A stretch of 64,000 nucleotides of DNA, taken from NCBI GenBank assembly GCA_009733775.1, contig WOGZ01000032.1:124001-188000 (forward strand), read 5' to 3'. Position numbers and translations under genes: made by a program. This stretch comes from Alectoria sarmentosa. Its lineage: Eukaryota; Ascomycota; Lecanoromycetes; Lecanorales; Parmeliaceae. This document shows positions 48,490 through 59,351 of this stretch, piece by piece. Numbering within the stretch: position 1 is the first letter of the stretch; each line of letters opens with the position of its first letter. The notes beneath the pieces were generated by a model. The model was not told where the DNA came from, ran no database searches, and saw nothing but the letters and a program-made list of their open reading frames with translations.

Positions 48490-49332
48490 AGGGCTTGCTT
48501 CAAGCAAAACACAGCTCCGCTCTACCAAGCGAATACCCTCCCTTTCCCATACCAAAACTTTCCAGTCTGCTCAATCCCCTTTCCTGCACAGACCCTCTAC
48601 AATTTCTCTGCCGCCTCTTCTAGCTCAGTCGCCTCATTCATCCGATGCGTCTTCCGCTGCCCAACCCGGTCTTGACATATCCGGGGTGCATCAGGACGAC
48701 CACCACGCTCTTCACCTTAAGTCCATCGCCGCGCTCTTCCCAATACTGTTGACGGCCGCTTTCGAGGTGCGGTAGGCGTATGACCCGCCGGAGCTTTTAT
48801 CTGCAATGCTGCCAACGCGCGAGGACATGCGACCGACATGAAGATGCAAAGAGAGAAGAGAAGAAGAGAGGGAAGCAGCGCTCGAGCCAGGAGGAGTGGG
48901 CCGAAGAGATTGGTAGAAAGGGTGTGGAGAAGAAGGCTACGCGTGGTGTTTTCTCGAGTATCTCACTTGTGAGGAGCCATGATGCATGACAGATGAACAG
49001 GATTAGTGATGAAGCCTGGGAACAATTTGGATGGCTGAGATATTGAGGTGCACATACCGACAAAAATGAGATCCGACAGTATTATTGAAGCTCCTGGCAA
49101 AGGATTGGATTGGGCCTTCGGAGCTCAGATCACATTGATTGGTCTGACATCCCAGGCTTTTCATGTATTCTCCGATAGTCATGTCCACTGCGTAGACTTC
49201 GTCACCCTGAGATTCTTCTAAATCCAATATAAGAGTTGCTCTTTGAAAGAATTTATCTCTCTAACAAGAATCTTTGCAAAGGCATGGCCAAACAATGCTC
49301 GAATTGCTCCCTGTCACCACCGCCGTAGACAT
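48490..49332 (-). pseudogene. Decayed short-chain dehydrogenase/reductase (SDR) gene
   Basis: The minus strand carries, in order, the main landmarks of a fungal SDR (NAD(P)-dependent oxidoreductase) in changing frames. The start MSTAVVTGSNSSI is the cofactor-binding region, then FAKILVRE in another frame. The middle reads CDLSSEGPIQSFARSF and TNLFGPLLLARALLPSL. The catalytic YxxxK is YRTSK (48760-48774) within SGGSYAYRTSKAAVN. Right after AMDL the frame shifts to VKSVVVVLMHPGYVKTGL. Further stops follow before NEATELEEAAEKL. Several frameshifts and stops cannot all be introns, so this is read as a pseudogene. Substrate cannot be inferred. Confidence 0.75.
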
Positions 49333-49669
49333 TTTCTCAGATCAAATTCAAGATTTTGAAACTTGCTCCCAGTCCTTCTCTCTTCATATTAAAGATGGCA
49401 GGTCATCGCCAAAAATGACGGAGAACCGGCAGCGGATGTGTTTCTGAATAAGTACATTTAGAGGACATTGGGAGAAGGTCGTCGTACATCAGGAACGGTT
49501 GGTTGGCAAACAGAGAATCACAGATTTGTGCTCAGCCGAGAGCGACATAACCCCAGGATACCTGTGGTGGGTTGAACACTTTCATTCATTTCGGCTTTCG
49601 ATCTATCTCTCCCGCGAGCTACCTGCAAGATGGATCTTTAGCTTCACTAAACACAATACACTATCAAAC
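49333..49669. other. Intergenic region between the SDR remnant and rpl4
   Basis: Contains the 3' untranslated side of the minus-strand rpl4 gene. No gene is recognised. Confidence 0.45.
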
Positions 49670-50954
49670 TTAATTCTCAAGCACGATCTTTGCAAATGAT
49701 TCTGCTGCTCTCTCCGGCTTGCCGTTCTCAAGCTTCTTCGATCCCAGCTTCTCCTCACTGAAGGCCCTCGCATATGGATTCAACCGCAACAGAACTTGCT
49801 TGTTCCGAAGGGGATTCTTCTTCTGTACACCAGCACGCTTTGTCTTGGCCTCTCCCTTAGCTGGGCGCACAACGGCCTGCACTTCCGACGAGTTGATCAG
49901 GCGGCTGATATCAGCGTTGTGGATGACATTTGAGGGAAGTAAGAAGTCTTTCTTCAGCGCGGATGGGGTAGTCGTAGATCCGTAGATTTCATCCAAGGCC
50001 GCGAATGCAGAAGAGGTCCAGACGATGAAGCGTCCGAGGTGGCCACCGGGTGCAAGTTGTAGAAGATTGAGGGAGAAAACTGAAGACGTCTCGACGCCTG
50101 GAATGTTACGGAAAGCGTGGACGAGCTCCTTGCCATCTTCCTCCGGGTGGTAGACAATGAGCGGACCACGACGCTGGCGGTGACGACGACCTCGAAGCTT
50201 TCCTTTTCCAGCACGGAGTTTGCGAGATGCGCGAACTTTGCTGACGTCTGGCCCCGCACCCACAGCGGTCAGGAGCTTGAGCGCTGCTGATGTCTTGGCA
50301 ATAGCAGCTCCCTCAAAAGCTTTCGATGCGATGACAAGGGGCACTTCTGGCACGGTAGAGATTTGGTGACCGCGAGCAAGGAGGAGAGAGGGGACGGAGG
50401 ACGCGGCCAAAGCCGAGGTGGTAGCGAAGCGCCTGCAAGTATGTCAACATTACCTTTCTATAACAGCTCCTGTCGGTAAGGCGTACTTTTGTCCCAGGTT
50501 GATCTTTTGATGCCATTTTCTCCAAACCTTGGTTGGCGCGAACATACGGCCCGAGCGGCACATGTTTCCAAATGCAGCTTGACCAGCACGGTGGGTGCCT
50601 CCTCCAGAGACACGGGGAATACGGGCAACGGCGCGTCCTGAACAAACACCAATGTCAATCAAGCCCCCCTACAATTGCGGAAGTGTCACTCACCAGTACC
50701 CCACGACTCAGCGGAGGTTTGATGACCGGCCTTCTCGCTCACTGCGTATGGCTGTCTCTTGTTTTTGGCCATACCGGCGTGTACTGTCCTGAGCTGTCGT
50801 CAGTTTCTCACTCGGTGTGCCTTTGATTAAGTAAATGGCCTCACTGAACGATGTCTGGTCGAATTGGTGCCTTGAAGACGGTGGGCAGAGGATGAGTGGA
50901 TCCACTGGGGGTACCATCATGCGAGGCAATGGTGACAGTCGGACGTGTCGCCAT
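49670..50954 (-). CDS. rpl4: 60S ribosomal protein L4 (uL4)
   Basis: uL4 is a large-subunit protein whose loop lines the peptide exit tunnel. Four exons are read: 50954-50845, 50788-50694, 50637-50487 and 50432-49670. Phases agree, giving 372 aa, the usual length. Signature sequences are GMAKNKRQPYAVSEKAGHQT, SAESWGTGRAVARIPRVSGG, RMFAPTKVWRKWHQKIN and KLRAGKGKLRGRRHRQRRGP. The ATG at 50954 opens the conserved MATRPTVTIASHDG start. Three introns lie in the 5' half, as is common for ribosomal protein genes of filamentous fungi. The gene is divergent from the methyltransferase gene 235 bp away. Confidence 0.97.
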
Positions 50955-51189
50955 CCTTGCTGCGGTGGTCGAATTTCAACTTCGTTGATTGTGTATTGGG
51001 CGGCTTCGTTCAAGTTTCGTTGTGGGCGGAAGATCCATGCGCTAGCTGTAAGGGATTAGCGCCGATCTAGGCGAGATGGCGCCAAGCCCGCCTCGCCGCT
51101 TCAATTTAGAGATTCGACCAGGAACTAGATGAGCTGTACGAAATGTTGGTAAAATAGTCCAAGTTACGTGCCTTAGAATCAGGTTGAAA
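50955..51189. promoter_or_regulatory. Short divergent promoter between rpl4 and the METTL25-like gene
   Basis: Only 235 bp separate the two start codons, so the genes share their promoter region. It holds an inverted repeat GCGCTA...TAGCGC (51039-51062, 12-nt spacer) about 85-108 bp upstream of rpl4, then GGCGCC at 51078. A role as a binding site is inferred. Confidence 0.5.
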
Positions 51190-53007
51190 ATGCCAATGGA
51201 ATGTCCCCTACCAATCAACCCCGACTTTGACAATGCTGAGGCTTATGTTCAATCGTTGCTCTCATTCGTCACATCTTCGGAGCTCTTCCAAACACTCTGC
51301 GGTGGTGTGCATATCCTAGACTTCTTAACAAAAGAGCCTGATCTCTACAGTGCTGTTCTCCCAGAAGACTGGAGAGTCTGGCTTCAATTGCATGACGTGC
51401 CCGCCATCCTCGACCTGTTAATGAAGGAAGACGGTGATCTGCTCGATTTCCTTAAAAGCTCAACATTGTCTGCAGAGAAGAAAGGCACAAACTCTACATG
51501 GCGGAATGGTCCATGTCCTCCCACAAGTCTGCTGGAGTATATCCAAGCGATCCGTAGCCATGCACTGAATCGAGATTTCAGACCTCTTGATGTGTCTACT
51601 GCGCCATCACCTGCAGGGCCTGGCCTCCTCCCTAGACATGTGGCAGTGGGCATGAACCCCAAAAAGATACATGAAGTTGAAAATTTTGTCAAGTATATCC
51701 ATGGCCTGACCGCTGAAATTGACATTACTGATCATCATAAAATCACACACATCGTTGACTTTGGTTCAGGTCAGAACTATCTCGGTCGAGCTCTTGCAAG
51801 TCCTCCGTACAATAAACAAGTGATAGCCCTGGAAAGCAAACAACTCAACATCAAAGGGGCTAAAATTATGGATATAACGGCTAGACTGGCCGAAAAAGAA
51901 AAGATATTGCGCAACAAGAAACATTATAGAGAGGCTTTGCTGAGCCCGAGTCCTGATCCAGACGCTTCTCAATCAAAAAATGTACAGCCTAACAGTAGCT
52001 CACAAGCACCTGGAAATGGGATTGCTCACGGCTCCTCCGATCAAGCGAACCCGGACGAAAGCAGAGGCAGAGTCCAGTACATCGAGTCATTCATTCAGGA
52101 CGGAGACCTATCAAAAGTTGTCCACCAGACTAAATGTGCTCCCAATGCTCCCGATGTCATAACGAAATCAGATTCACAGTTGATGGTCATCTCTCTCCAT
52201 TCCTGCGGCAATCTCCTGCACCACGGACTACGATCCCTGATCCTCACCCCATCCGTCAGAGCCGTTGCCATGGTAGGCTGCTGCTACAACCTCATGACGG
52301 AGCGGCTTGGTCCCCCAACGTACAAATTGCCATCCTTGCGTTCCTTTAACCAGCGTCTCGACGCCACCTCATCGACATACGATCCACATGGATTCCCCAT
52401 GTCAGAGCGGCTTGCTACGTACCAGCACCATCATGGCCAAGGCATCCGGCTGAACATCACTGCGCGGATGATGGCCGTCCAAGCACCAGAGAATTGGACT
52501 GCCACAGATTGCGAGTCCTTTTTTACGAGACATTTCTACCGAGCTTTGCTCCAAAGGATATTGCTGGACCGTGGTGTTGTTGACAAGCCAACTAAAGACG
52601 GTGACATTGCCAGTGGGGGTCCGCGGGGATGGACTGGCGCTGGTCCAGCTCTCACGATTGGATCCTTGCGCAAAGCTTGCTATTCGTCCTTCATCGTTTA
52701 CGTGCGTGGAGCGATTGCCAAATTAGCGGACGATCAAGAACGCGGTGCTGAAATTCAAAGACGTATGGAGGGTTTGACCGATGAAGATATTTCGCGCTAT
52801 GACCAGAAGTTCAGAGAGAAGAAAAAAGAGTTAAGTATCATTTGGAGCTTGATGGCATTCAGTGCAAGCGTTGTGGAGTCGATTATTGTGGTGGACAGGT
52901 GGTTGTACCTCAAGGAACAGGCGGAGGTCAGAAATTGCTGGGTGGAGACCGTGTTTGACTACAAGCAAAGTCCTCGAAACCTGGTAGTGGTGGGGATCAA
53001 GGAATGA
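51190..53007 (+). CDS. METTL25-like methyltransferase-domain protein
   Basis: The protein is a predicted SAM-dependent methyltransferase of the METTL25/RRNAD1 family, 605 aa in a single exon. The SAM-binding motif I is HIVDFGSGQNYLGRAL (about residues 187-202), followed by the acidic turn VIALESKQLN. Conserved later motifs are VISLHSCGNLLHHGLRSL and VAMVGCCYNLMTERLGPP, typical of this family. The N-terminal 150 residues are helical and family-specific. The first in-frame ATG is 51190; the frame is open slightly upstream, but only from a non-ATG codon. Substrate is not established from the sequence. It is divergent from rpl4 and convergent with the YjbQ gene. Confidence 0.88.
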   Translation: MPMECPLPINPDFDNAEAYVQSLLSFVTSSELFQTLCGGVHILDFLTKEPDLYSAVLPEDWRVWLQLHDVPAILDLLMKEDGDLLDFLKSSTLSAEKKGTNSTWRNGPCPPTSLLEYIQAIRSHALNRDFRPLDVSTAPSPAGPGLLPRHVAVGMNPKKIHEVENFVKYIHGLTAEIDITDHHKITHIVDFGSGQNYLGRALASPPYNKQVIALESKQLNIKGAKIMDITARLAEKEKILRNKKHYREALLSPSPDPDASQSKNVQPNSSSQAPGNGIAHGSSDQANPDESRGRVQYIESFIQDGDLSKVVHQTKCAPNAPDVITKSDSQLMVISLHSCGNLLHHGLRSLILTPSVRAVAMVGCCYNLMTERLGPPTYKLPSLRSFNQRLDATSSTYDPHGFPMSERLATYQHHHGQGIRLNITARMMAVQAPENWTATDCESFFTRHFYRALLQRILLDRGVVDKPTKDGDIASGGPRGWTGAGPALTIGSLRKACYSSFIVYVRGAIAKLADDQERGAEIQRRMEGLTDEDISRYDQKFREKKKELSIIWSLMAFSASVVESIIVVDRWLYLKEQAEVRNCWVETVFDYKQSPRNLVVVGIKE

Positions 53008-53130
53008 CCATAGTCCATGTGAAACCCAGATATCATATATAGGCTTCCCGTCAAGCAAGGCACAACAATGTCTGACCACTTTTTGCCTTTTCTTCACTAC
53101 ATGTGTCTCGTATGTCATGCTGTAAAGCTC

Positions 53131-53867
53131 TCAAAGCTTCTCTCCTTGTATCGTAGCCAGGATCTTCCTCTTCTGCTTCATATTCCGAAATTCCAGAAAC
53201 CAGATGCCCTGCCATGTTCCTGTAGCGAGCTTCCCATTCGATATTGGTACGCTCACGCTCGCGCCTATCAAAGAGGATTTGATGTGTGCCTAAAAAACTG
53301 TCAATCAGCCATCTACCCTCACGTAGTGACTTCGAGGCTCATTTACAGGCATATCATCGCTCCCCTCTGCATCGTGCCTGTATATTCCTTTTCCGGCTGC
53401 TCAGATAATCCGTCAGCCAAGACCCAGATTTGGCTCTATGACCACCACCCAAGGCGTTCCTCCTTCCTCCCAATTCACGTGTCTAACGCACCTTTATCTT
53501 CTTTCACTATCCCGTCCAACGCATCACTCATATCCGCCCTCACATCGTCGTCCCAGTTCTCATTCATTGACAGTGCGCAGCTTGTATGCTGTAGGAAGAG
53601 GTGCAGTAGCCCGCATTTAATGCCCGATATTTGCGGGAGCGAGGAAGTGATATGATCTGTAACAAGGTGCGAGCCTCGACCGAGCGAGGCTGGAAATTTC
53701 GGAGTCAGTGTTGCTTTTATAAGGGGGAATGACGAGCCTTGGAAGACGTCTAGAGAGTGAAAGCCCTCAAGCCATGTCAAGACTCAATATTTGGTTCAGA
53801 AGACGAAACATGGACTCCGAAATTACGTACGGAGCGTCAGATGGTGCTGGATGTATGTTGTCGCCAT
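53131..53867 (-). CDS. YjbQ/UPF0047 family protein (secondary thiamine-phosphate synthase-like)
   Basis: This is a small single-domain protein of 147 aa. Bacterial relatives show weak thiamine-phosphate synthase activity; the true role in fungi is unclear. Four exons are read: 53867-53831, 53689-53492, 53396-53347 and 53289-53131, with phases in agreement. The first exon supplies MATTYIQHHLTL. The core then runs RGSHLVTDHITSSLPQI, LFLQHTSCALSMNENWDDDV, RHDAEGSDDMPAHIKSSLIG and LATGTWQGIWFLEFR, all family hallmarks including the HTS, DDMPAH and GTWQGI blocks. Without the short first exon no ATG is in frame, which decides the start. Its 3' end faces that of the methyltransferase gene, 123 bp away. 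Confidence 0.9.
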
Positions 53868-54458
53868 GGCGGGACAAGTCTTTGGGTCACAGGAACGGTA
53901 GACTAAGACGAAGACTATGACTGAACAAAGGGGCTGAAGGTAGAAGCTGTTAGACAAAGAAGGAAAGTGCATAAGGATATTTCGTCGAGAGTTATCTATG
54001 GCAATGACCCTCGGACGTTATTTTAGATGACCATTTTACGGCGGGCTGAAATGATTAAAGCGCAGTTTGTCTCTTAAGATGCACAACGAGCGAGGGAGAC
54101 CAAGTTTGAGAGGGGATTCCATCGTGCTATGAACTAACACATTGCTATCGAAGGAGTCTGGCCAAGAGCGGCTTTAAGCAAGGTGAGCCAGTTGATGTCT
54201 TATCGTAATGACTAGCCACGTGCCCTCCCAAGCAATAGCAAAAACTCCAATTCTTCATGATCGAATCAACATCCATCAGCAGAATAGGCAGGATCTCCAT
54301 CCATCGGCAGTCTCCACCAAGCAATCAACAGTTACCATGTTAGACACAAACTGTAGAGTCTAGAGTTGCAGACATGGAGGTTGAGTAGCCGAAGAACAAC
54401 TGATATCAGTCAGCCAGGTGAAGTTGTAATGGGCACCATCCACGAGTCTTTCCGTACC
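53868..54458. other. Intergenic region
   Basis: Holds the promoter of the YjbQ gene and the 3' end of the next minus-strand gene. No gene or repeat is recognised. Confidence 0.45.
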
Positions 54459-55210
54459 TTATTCCTTCGAGTGGCGAACCCAGTACGGATAACCGGTGGT
54501 AGCATAAGCCCACTGGCCGGGGTTCAGGCTGTTCATGATCGTGTTGACAGTGCGCACGGTCCAGGTACCATCCAACTCGCGGCAAAAGTACTCATTGTCG
54601 GGAGAAGCGTTCTGAGGGACAAGCTGGACTGGATTGAAGCCTCCGTGTTTCTGAGCGCGGTAGATATTGCGGTCATTGACCTGCTGCGAGGTGAGTCCCT
54701 GATAGTAGTTGAAGTTGGCGGGCTCCGCAGCTGGCTGGGATGAGTGGAACTGGATATGGGCAGACTGTGAACCGCCTGGGTAATACATCGGAGCCGGTGA
54801 AGTCTATGAGAGCGACGTTAGCTTACTCGACAAAAGTTGACACAATGGAAACACATGCGAAGCAGAACATGACGGAATACATGAAGGGATCGGTGTAGAG
54901 GTTGGGAATCCGTCCATGGATCGCGGGCAGCTGGCTGATGGTAGGGTCTTACACTACCAGCAGAAGAAGGATTGTAGACGGCGTGGTGGCTCCAATTGGA
55001 TGAAGATGAAACCGACGAAGTGTGAGCCGGTGGATTTGTCCAAGGATTTCGCACCGCTGGCTGCTGACGAGGTTCGGCACCATTAGAGGAAGTTGGCTGG
55101 TAGACGTAGTGGTGACTCGTGTTGGAAGATGGCGCAGTAGCAGGAGGGTTCGTCCAGGGATTGGTGGCCGCTGTCGCCGGGTGAGGTGTTCCTCCTTCTC
55201 CGAACACCAT
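54459..55210 (-). CDS. Hypothetical Pro/Ser/Asn-rich repeat protein
   Basis: Two exons are read: 55210-54881 and 54803-54459, with a 77-nt intron (GTATTC...TAG) that has a GCTAAC branch site 15 nt before its end. The product is 224 aa. The N-terminal half carries three copies of a unit built on NPWTNPPA...SHHxVYxPSS (NPWTNPPATAPSS, NPWTNPPAHTSSV, RDPWTDSQP). The C-terminal half, NASPDNEYFCRELDGTWTVR followed by TVNTIMNSLNPGQWAYATTG, looks like a compact conserved fungal segment, but no family is recognised. There is no signal peptide. An alternative donor at 54952 (GTAAGA) would skip the third repeat. The longer exon is preferred because it keeps that repeat in frame. Function unknown. Confidence 0.65.
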
Positions 55211-56692
55211 TGTGAGGAAGGTGATTTGAAGATAAGGGCAATCGATTTACTGATTATGTAGAGGAAGATAAGATGTCGTGGTTGGTGACGTGAGACGTTG
55301 TGAAGGCGAGTGAAAGTGGAAGTGCAAGGAAATGAAGTGCAATTTTCAAAAGCCGTGTTGACTCACGATGGGCTGAAGATTTAGCTGATCCGAAACAAGA
55401 ACGTAGTTCTTTTTCACCTTCTCCTCCTTTTTCTCCTCCTTTTTTTCCTCCTTCTTCTCAGGCGGGGGATCCTCAAGGAAAACGTCACTAACGGAAAAGC
55501 AGCACATGGCTTTGGATCTTGCCGCTGGTTCTAAATTGGATGATGCTGGGGCCCGGGGGTTTGATTAAGTCAAGGTCGGGCGGGTTTGGAGAAGTTGTGT
55601 TAGTGAGATTGGGAAAGAGCCGAGGAGCTGGTCAAATTGAATCATAGGTGTTTCATCGTGACCCAATAAGTATCCTGAATGGACCGAGTGGACCGAGTGG
55701 ACGGACATGCTACGCGGGGGAGAGAACCCTTGATTTCCATACGCTTCGCTTTGCTTCACTTCGAGGTCCGCAACCAAATGAGACGCTTCCAATGTATGAT
55801 TTGCTGCACAAGAGATTAACGCACGCGTCCTCACCTCTCGAGCTCGTACCTCTGCAGAGACCGGACATCCCAGTTTCAGGAATGCGAGAAAATTTAGGAT
55901 ACTCAACTGATTTTCCTCTTACAGAGCAAACGTTACGAGCGGTCATAGTCACGCTGAGCTGAGAGATGAGGCAAATTGCGGCCAACCTATGTTTTTAAAC
56001 CTGATTCCACTTCCTGAACGTGGACGTGCAGTTTGATACTGTCGTTGATGGTTACTTTGGAGCAAAATTGCAGTAGTAACCAATCTCTAGAGCACTACTT
56101 GGCTTCACTGTCATTCTCAGGATATTCGTAATCTGAATCTCTTAAAGGCATTAGGATCTGGACTGGCTCTGATGTTAAAGCCAGGAACTGTAGTCCAACG
56201 CTCATGTTGATTCTGTCTACACAGCAGATGTTCTTTTGACTGCGGCAGCAAACCTGGTGCAGCTTCCACTACCCGAATCTGCAAGTGGTATAAGATTGGT
56301 TTTTGATAGTGAGTGGTTAGTCACTTTGTAATATCCTGTAGGAGAGCCTTAACGAGGAGCAGGCTTATTTCTTGCGTTAAACATATCCTTGATGATTGAC
56401 AGTATCAGCACGAGAGACAAGACTTTGTCTTTGCAAATTATCAACCAAGGTTGATATTGCCCATAGATTGCCGAATGGCTACAATCTAAGTAGACAGGAC
56501 GATACCCGAGACTTCCGATTGTTCGGACTGTTGCCGACAAGCGAGCGATAGTCGCGTCTAAATTGGAAATATGCCACCACTACTTACGGTCTACCTTCTG
56601 CCTGTTCATAACCTGCAGGGCACTTCCATTTCGTAGCTGCTCTCACCACCCTCAGCCTCGATCGCAACTGCAAGATAAATACAGAAACATTG
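55211..56692. other. Intergenic region with divergent promoters
   Basis: About 1.5 kb between divergently transcribed genes. A TCCTCCTTTTTC-type pyrimidine tract lies at 55420-55460, and a 9-nt tandem TGGACCGAG (about three copies) at 55679-55703. Overlapping frames at 55565-55985 have no family features. No gene is supported. Confidence 0.45.
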
Positions 56693-57940
56693 ATGGAATC
56701 TGCCATTTTGCGGAGGCGTAATGAACGCATACTCAATCCCAAAAAGGCATCCATTGAGGATTCTAGTGTCGATGCAAGTGAGGACGGCGATGATCCTCCT
56801 CGATACACGGTCGATCTATCTCTTCCACCCCGAAAGCGTTATCAGCATATAGTAGTGGACTTCAAATCACAGATAGCAACATTGCCTGTTCTCTTCGACG
56901 AGGTCGTCAAAGACCTACGCGCAAATGCACCCGTCGAAAGAGTAAGATGGTTATCGCGTCTCCTACTTCGGCGAGTGTACAATAAGGAAGAGAATGAGGA
57001 GCTTCGTGGTATACAGGAGGCTACTGGCATAGAGATGTACCTCCTAGTGGCCTTCAACGTCTTACTCGACCTGTTCATGGGTTGTACCAGTGGAGCCGTG
57101 AGAGTGAAAGACGATGACAAAAATACAAAGATGTTACATTTTCGTACGCTGGATTGGGGTATGAATGCTTTGAGAGAGGTCATTGTGCACCTAGACTTCG
57201 TCGAAAAGCCAGGCGGAGACGTCATCGCCTCGAGCATCACGTACGTGGGCTACGTTGGGGTGCTGACTGGTGTCAGAAAGGGATTGAGCCTGTCTCTCAA
57301 CTTCAGGCCAAACCATGACGACAGCGGCAGATTGTCCAATTTTCGATTCTATTTCCATCACCTCTTAGTTCTTCTTGGCTTTCAGCCATCAATATCTTCG
57401 TTACTGCGGGGCTATCTTTTACCTAATCTGTCATCCAATACCTCTCGAACTAATGCTCCAGCGCTGGACTCCATTAAACGCGATCTCCCAAATTTCAAAA
57501 CCACTGCAGCGTATTTGATCTTCAGCGACGGCGATGACACTCTCACCATAGAAAAGGACCACCAAACTGCCGTAATCAGATCAGCAAATGACTTCATCGT
57601 TGCCACCAATCACGATTTGGCTGCAGAGAGCACCACCCAGTCCTTGAAAGCCACTCACAAAGATTCCTTCAAGACTCTCCTGGATGGTATAGTCGTAGAG
57701 AGCATCGACCGTAGGAATACAGCTGTAAAATTGTGGGAGAAATCTATGGAAAGAGCTAAACGGAACTCATCGAAGAAACCCCGTACGCACGAACAAGACC
57801 TTACCAAGAACAGCATCATTCGATGGATGGATACTTATCCTATTTTGAATGAAGAAACTCATTTCGCGACAGTCATGGATCCGAAAGATGGAAAGGTAGT
57901 ATGGATCAAGCGATATATCGAAGCCGTCGAAGACAACTGA
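56693..57940 (+). CDS. Acid ceramidase / NAAA-like N-terminal nucleophile hydrolase
   Basis: The protein resembles acid ceramidase and N-acylethanolamine acid amidase, which hydrolyse the amide bond of ceramides or fatty-acid amides after self-cleavage before a catalytic cysteine. It has 415 aa in one exon. The predicted nucleophile is C131 in FMGCTSGAVRVKD, where mammalian enzymes have CTS. Next come MLHFRTLDWGMNALREVIV (with the conserved R and D), SITYVGYVGVLTGVRKGLSL and NFRPN, all family hallmarks. The upstream region is the alpha-subunit-like N-terminal segment with PPRYTVDLSLPPRKRY. No signal peptide is seen, unlike the lysosomal enzymes, so it may act in the cytosol. The first ATG at 56693 is used. 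Confidence 0.85.
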   Translation: MESAILRRRNERILNPKKASIEDSSVDASEDGDDPPRYTVDLSLPPRKRYQHIVVDFKSQIATLPVLFDEVVKDLRANAPVERVRWLSRLLLRRVYNKEENEELRGIQEATGIEMYLLVAFNVLLDLFMGCTSGAVRVKDDDKNTKMLHFRTLDWGMNALREVIVHLDFVEKPGGDVIASSITYVGYVGVLTGVRKGLSLSLNFRPNHDDSGRLSNFRFYFHHLLVLLGFQPSISSLLRGYLLPNLSSNTSRTNAPALDSIKRDLPNFKTTAAYLIFSDGDDTLTIEKDHQTAVIRSANDFIVATNHDLAAESTTQSLKATHKDSFKTLLDGIVVESIDRRNTAVKLWEKSMERAKRNSSKKPRTHEQDLTKNSIIRWMDTYPILNEETHFATVMDPKDGKVVWIKRYIEAVEDN

Positions 57941-58950
57941 CATACATTGGAATCTTTTGTGGTAATACCTAAAGCGAATGCAGAACAGGCGACAGCAACA
58001 ATTCCCAAGAGACATGCCCCGGAAACCGCCGGCTCCAAGATTACCAAGCCATGAACACAGTGGCCCAATCCACGGCTGGAGAACATTATTTCATATATCT
58101 CGAATGGTCATTCGTGAACGGAGATGGCCCAATAAGCCAAGAATACCGGTTGCAATTGATTCAGATCTACAGGTCAGCGGAGAATTCAATTGGAGATAGC
58201 TCGCAGTCGGAAGAAACGGACTGCCTGACAGATTTGGGTCTACAAGGTGGTGGAAAGACGGACGTCGATTAGACGTTTTGCAGGGCGAAGCTCCTAGAAT
58301 TGAACGTGCCAGGAGGTGCAGCCTTGAGGCTAGATTATTGAGTGTAGATAGATAGCTAGATAGCTACAAGAGAATACCTGAGTGTGTCTGCAAAGTTGAC
58401 GAGCCGAGAAGTTTCTCAGACCACGACGGCCTTTTCTTTTTGAAGCTTTCCCCGTGACACTCCAGTTTGCGCACTACCGCCTTCCTCCAGGCTCCCTCGC
58501 CATTCGCCCTTTGTCCGTTGACATAGGATAGCAGATGTGTCAGCCTCGTCCCATAAAATTCGGAGAAGCAGGGGACGCGATTACGATAGCTTCATGTCCG
58601 CGGTGCTTCATCTATTCTAACAACGGGATCATGGGAATATGTAGGTAGTCGGCAGTGAATTGGCCCAAGCCAGCAGAAGCTGAGGCGCAGTCGGTTTCGC
58701 CACACCACAATCTCACTCTCAGCCACCACCCTTCAAACGTCAACCTCGACCTTTTCTCCGCCATTCTTTTCTTTCCTTTTCGCACCCCCTCTCGTAACCA
58801 CATTTCTTCCCATTTTCGTAATACGGCGATAGGCAGGAGCCCAATGAAGTGGCCAGAACGTTGAGAGGCCACTAGAAAAGCTAGGTAGCTAGATTACGTT
58901 CTAGTCATCATTGGCCCGCTGCCTGGCCCGTGAATTGTTACCTTGTTCCC
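57941..58950. other. Intergenic region
   Basis: About 1 kb between two plus-strand genes, holding the 3' region of the ceramidase-like gene and the far upstream region of the BCS1-like gene. No gene is supported. Confidence 0.45.
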
Positions 58951-59351
58951 TATGGTATGGTATGGTATGGTGTGGTATGGTATGGTATGGCATGAGTAGG
59001 TGCGGTGTACCTACCTATGTATGACACTGGAGAACAGACTGCCAACAAGCGACTCATCATTCATCTGCCTGTCCTGCCCTGCCCTGCCCTGCCCTACCGT
59101 GGCCACGATGCAGTCTCAGACTCATCCTTTCCCGCATCATGCATAACCGGCGTATATCTCCGATGTCGCATGATTCATTGCATTGCATTGCATTAGCTGG
59201 AGCCTCAGACTCTTTTAACTTTTCCTGCCTTACACTCTTCTAATTAGACGATTCGCTCTCACATTTTACCCCGTTTGAAGTTTGAATCCTTCGCTGTTTG
59301 CCCCTCTCCCTCATCCAACTGCTTTCCCTTCCCTTCCCTTCCCTTCCCTTT
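58951..59351 (+). repeat. Cluster of four pentanucleotide microsatellites
   Basis: Within 400 bp there are four different 5-nt arrays: GGTAT (58951-58990), TGCCC (59073-59094), CATTG (59176-59194) and TTCCC (59324-59351). They lie in the promoter or leader of the BCS1-like gene. Confidence 0.85.

Noticed and set aside
52134..52349. 71-aa plus-strand frame inside the methyltransferase gene
   Set aside because: Lies in another frame of a confident conserved gene.
58951..59351. CRISPR-like array
   Set aside because: The repeats are contiguous 5-nt microsatellites without unique spacers, and the genome is fungal.
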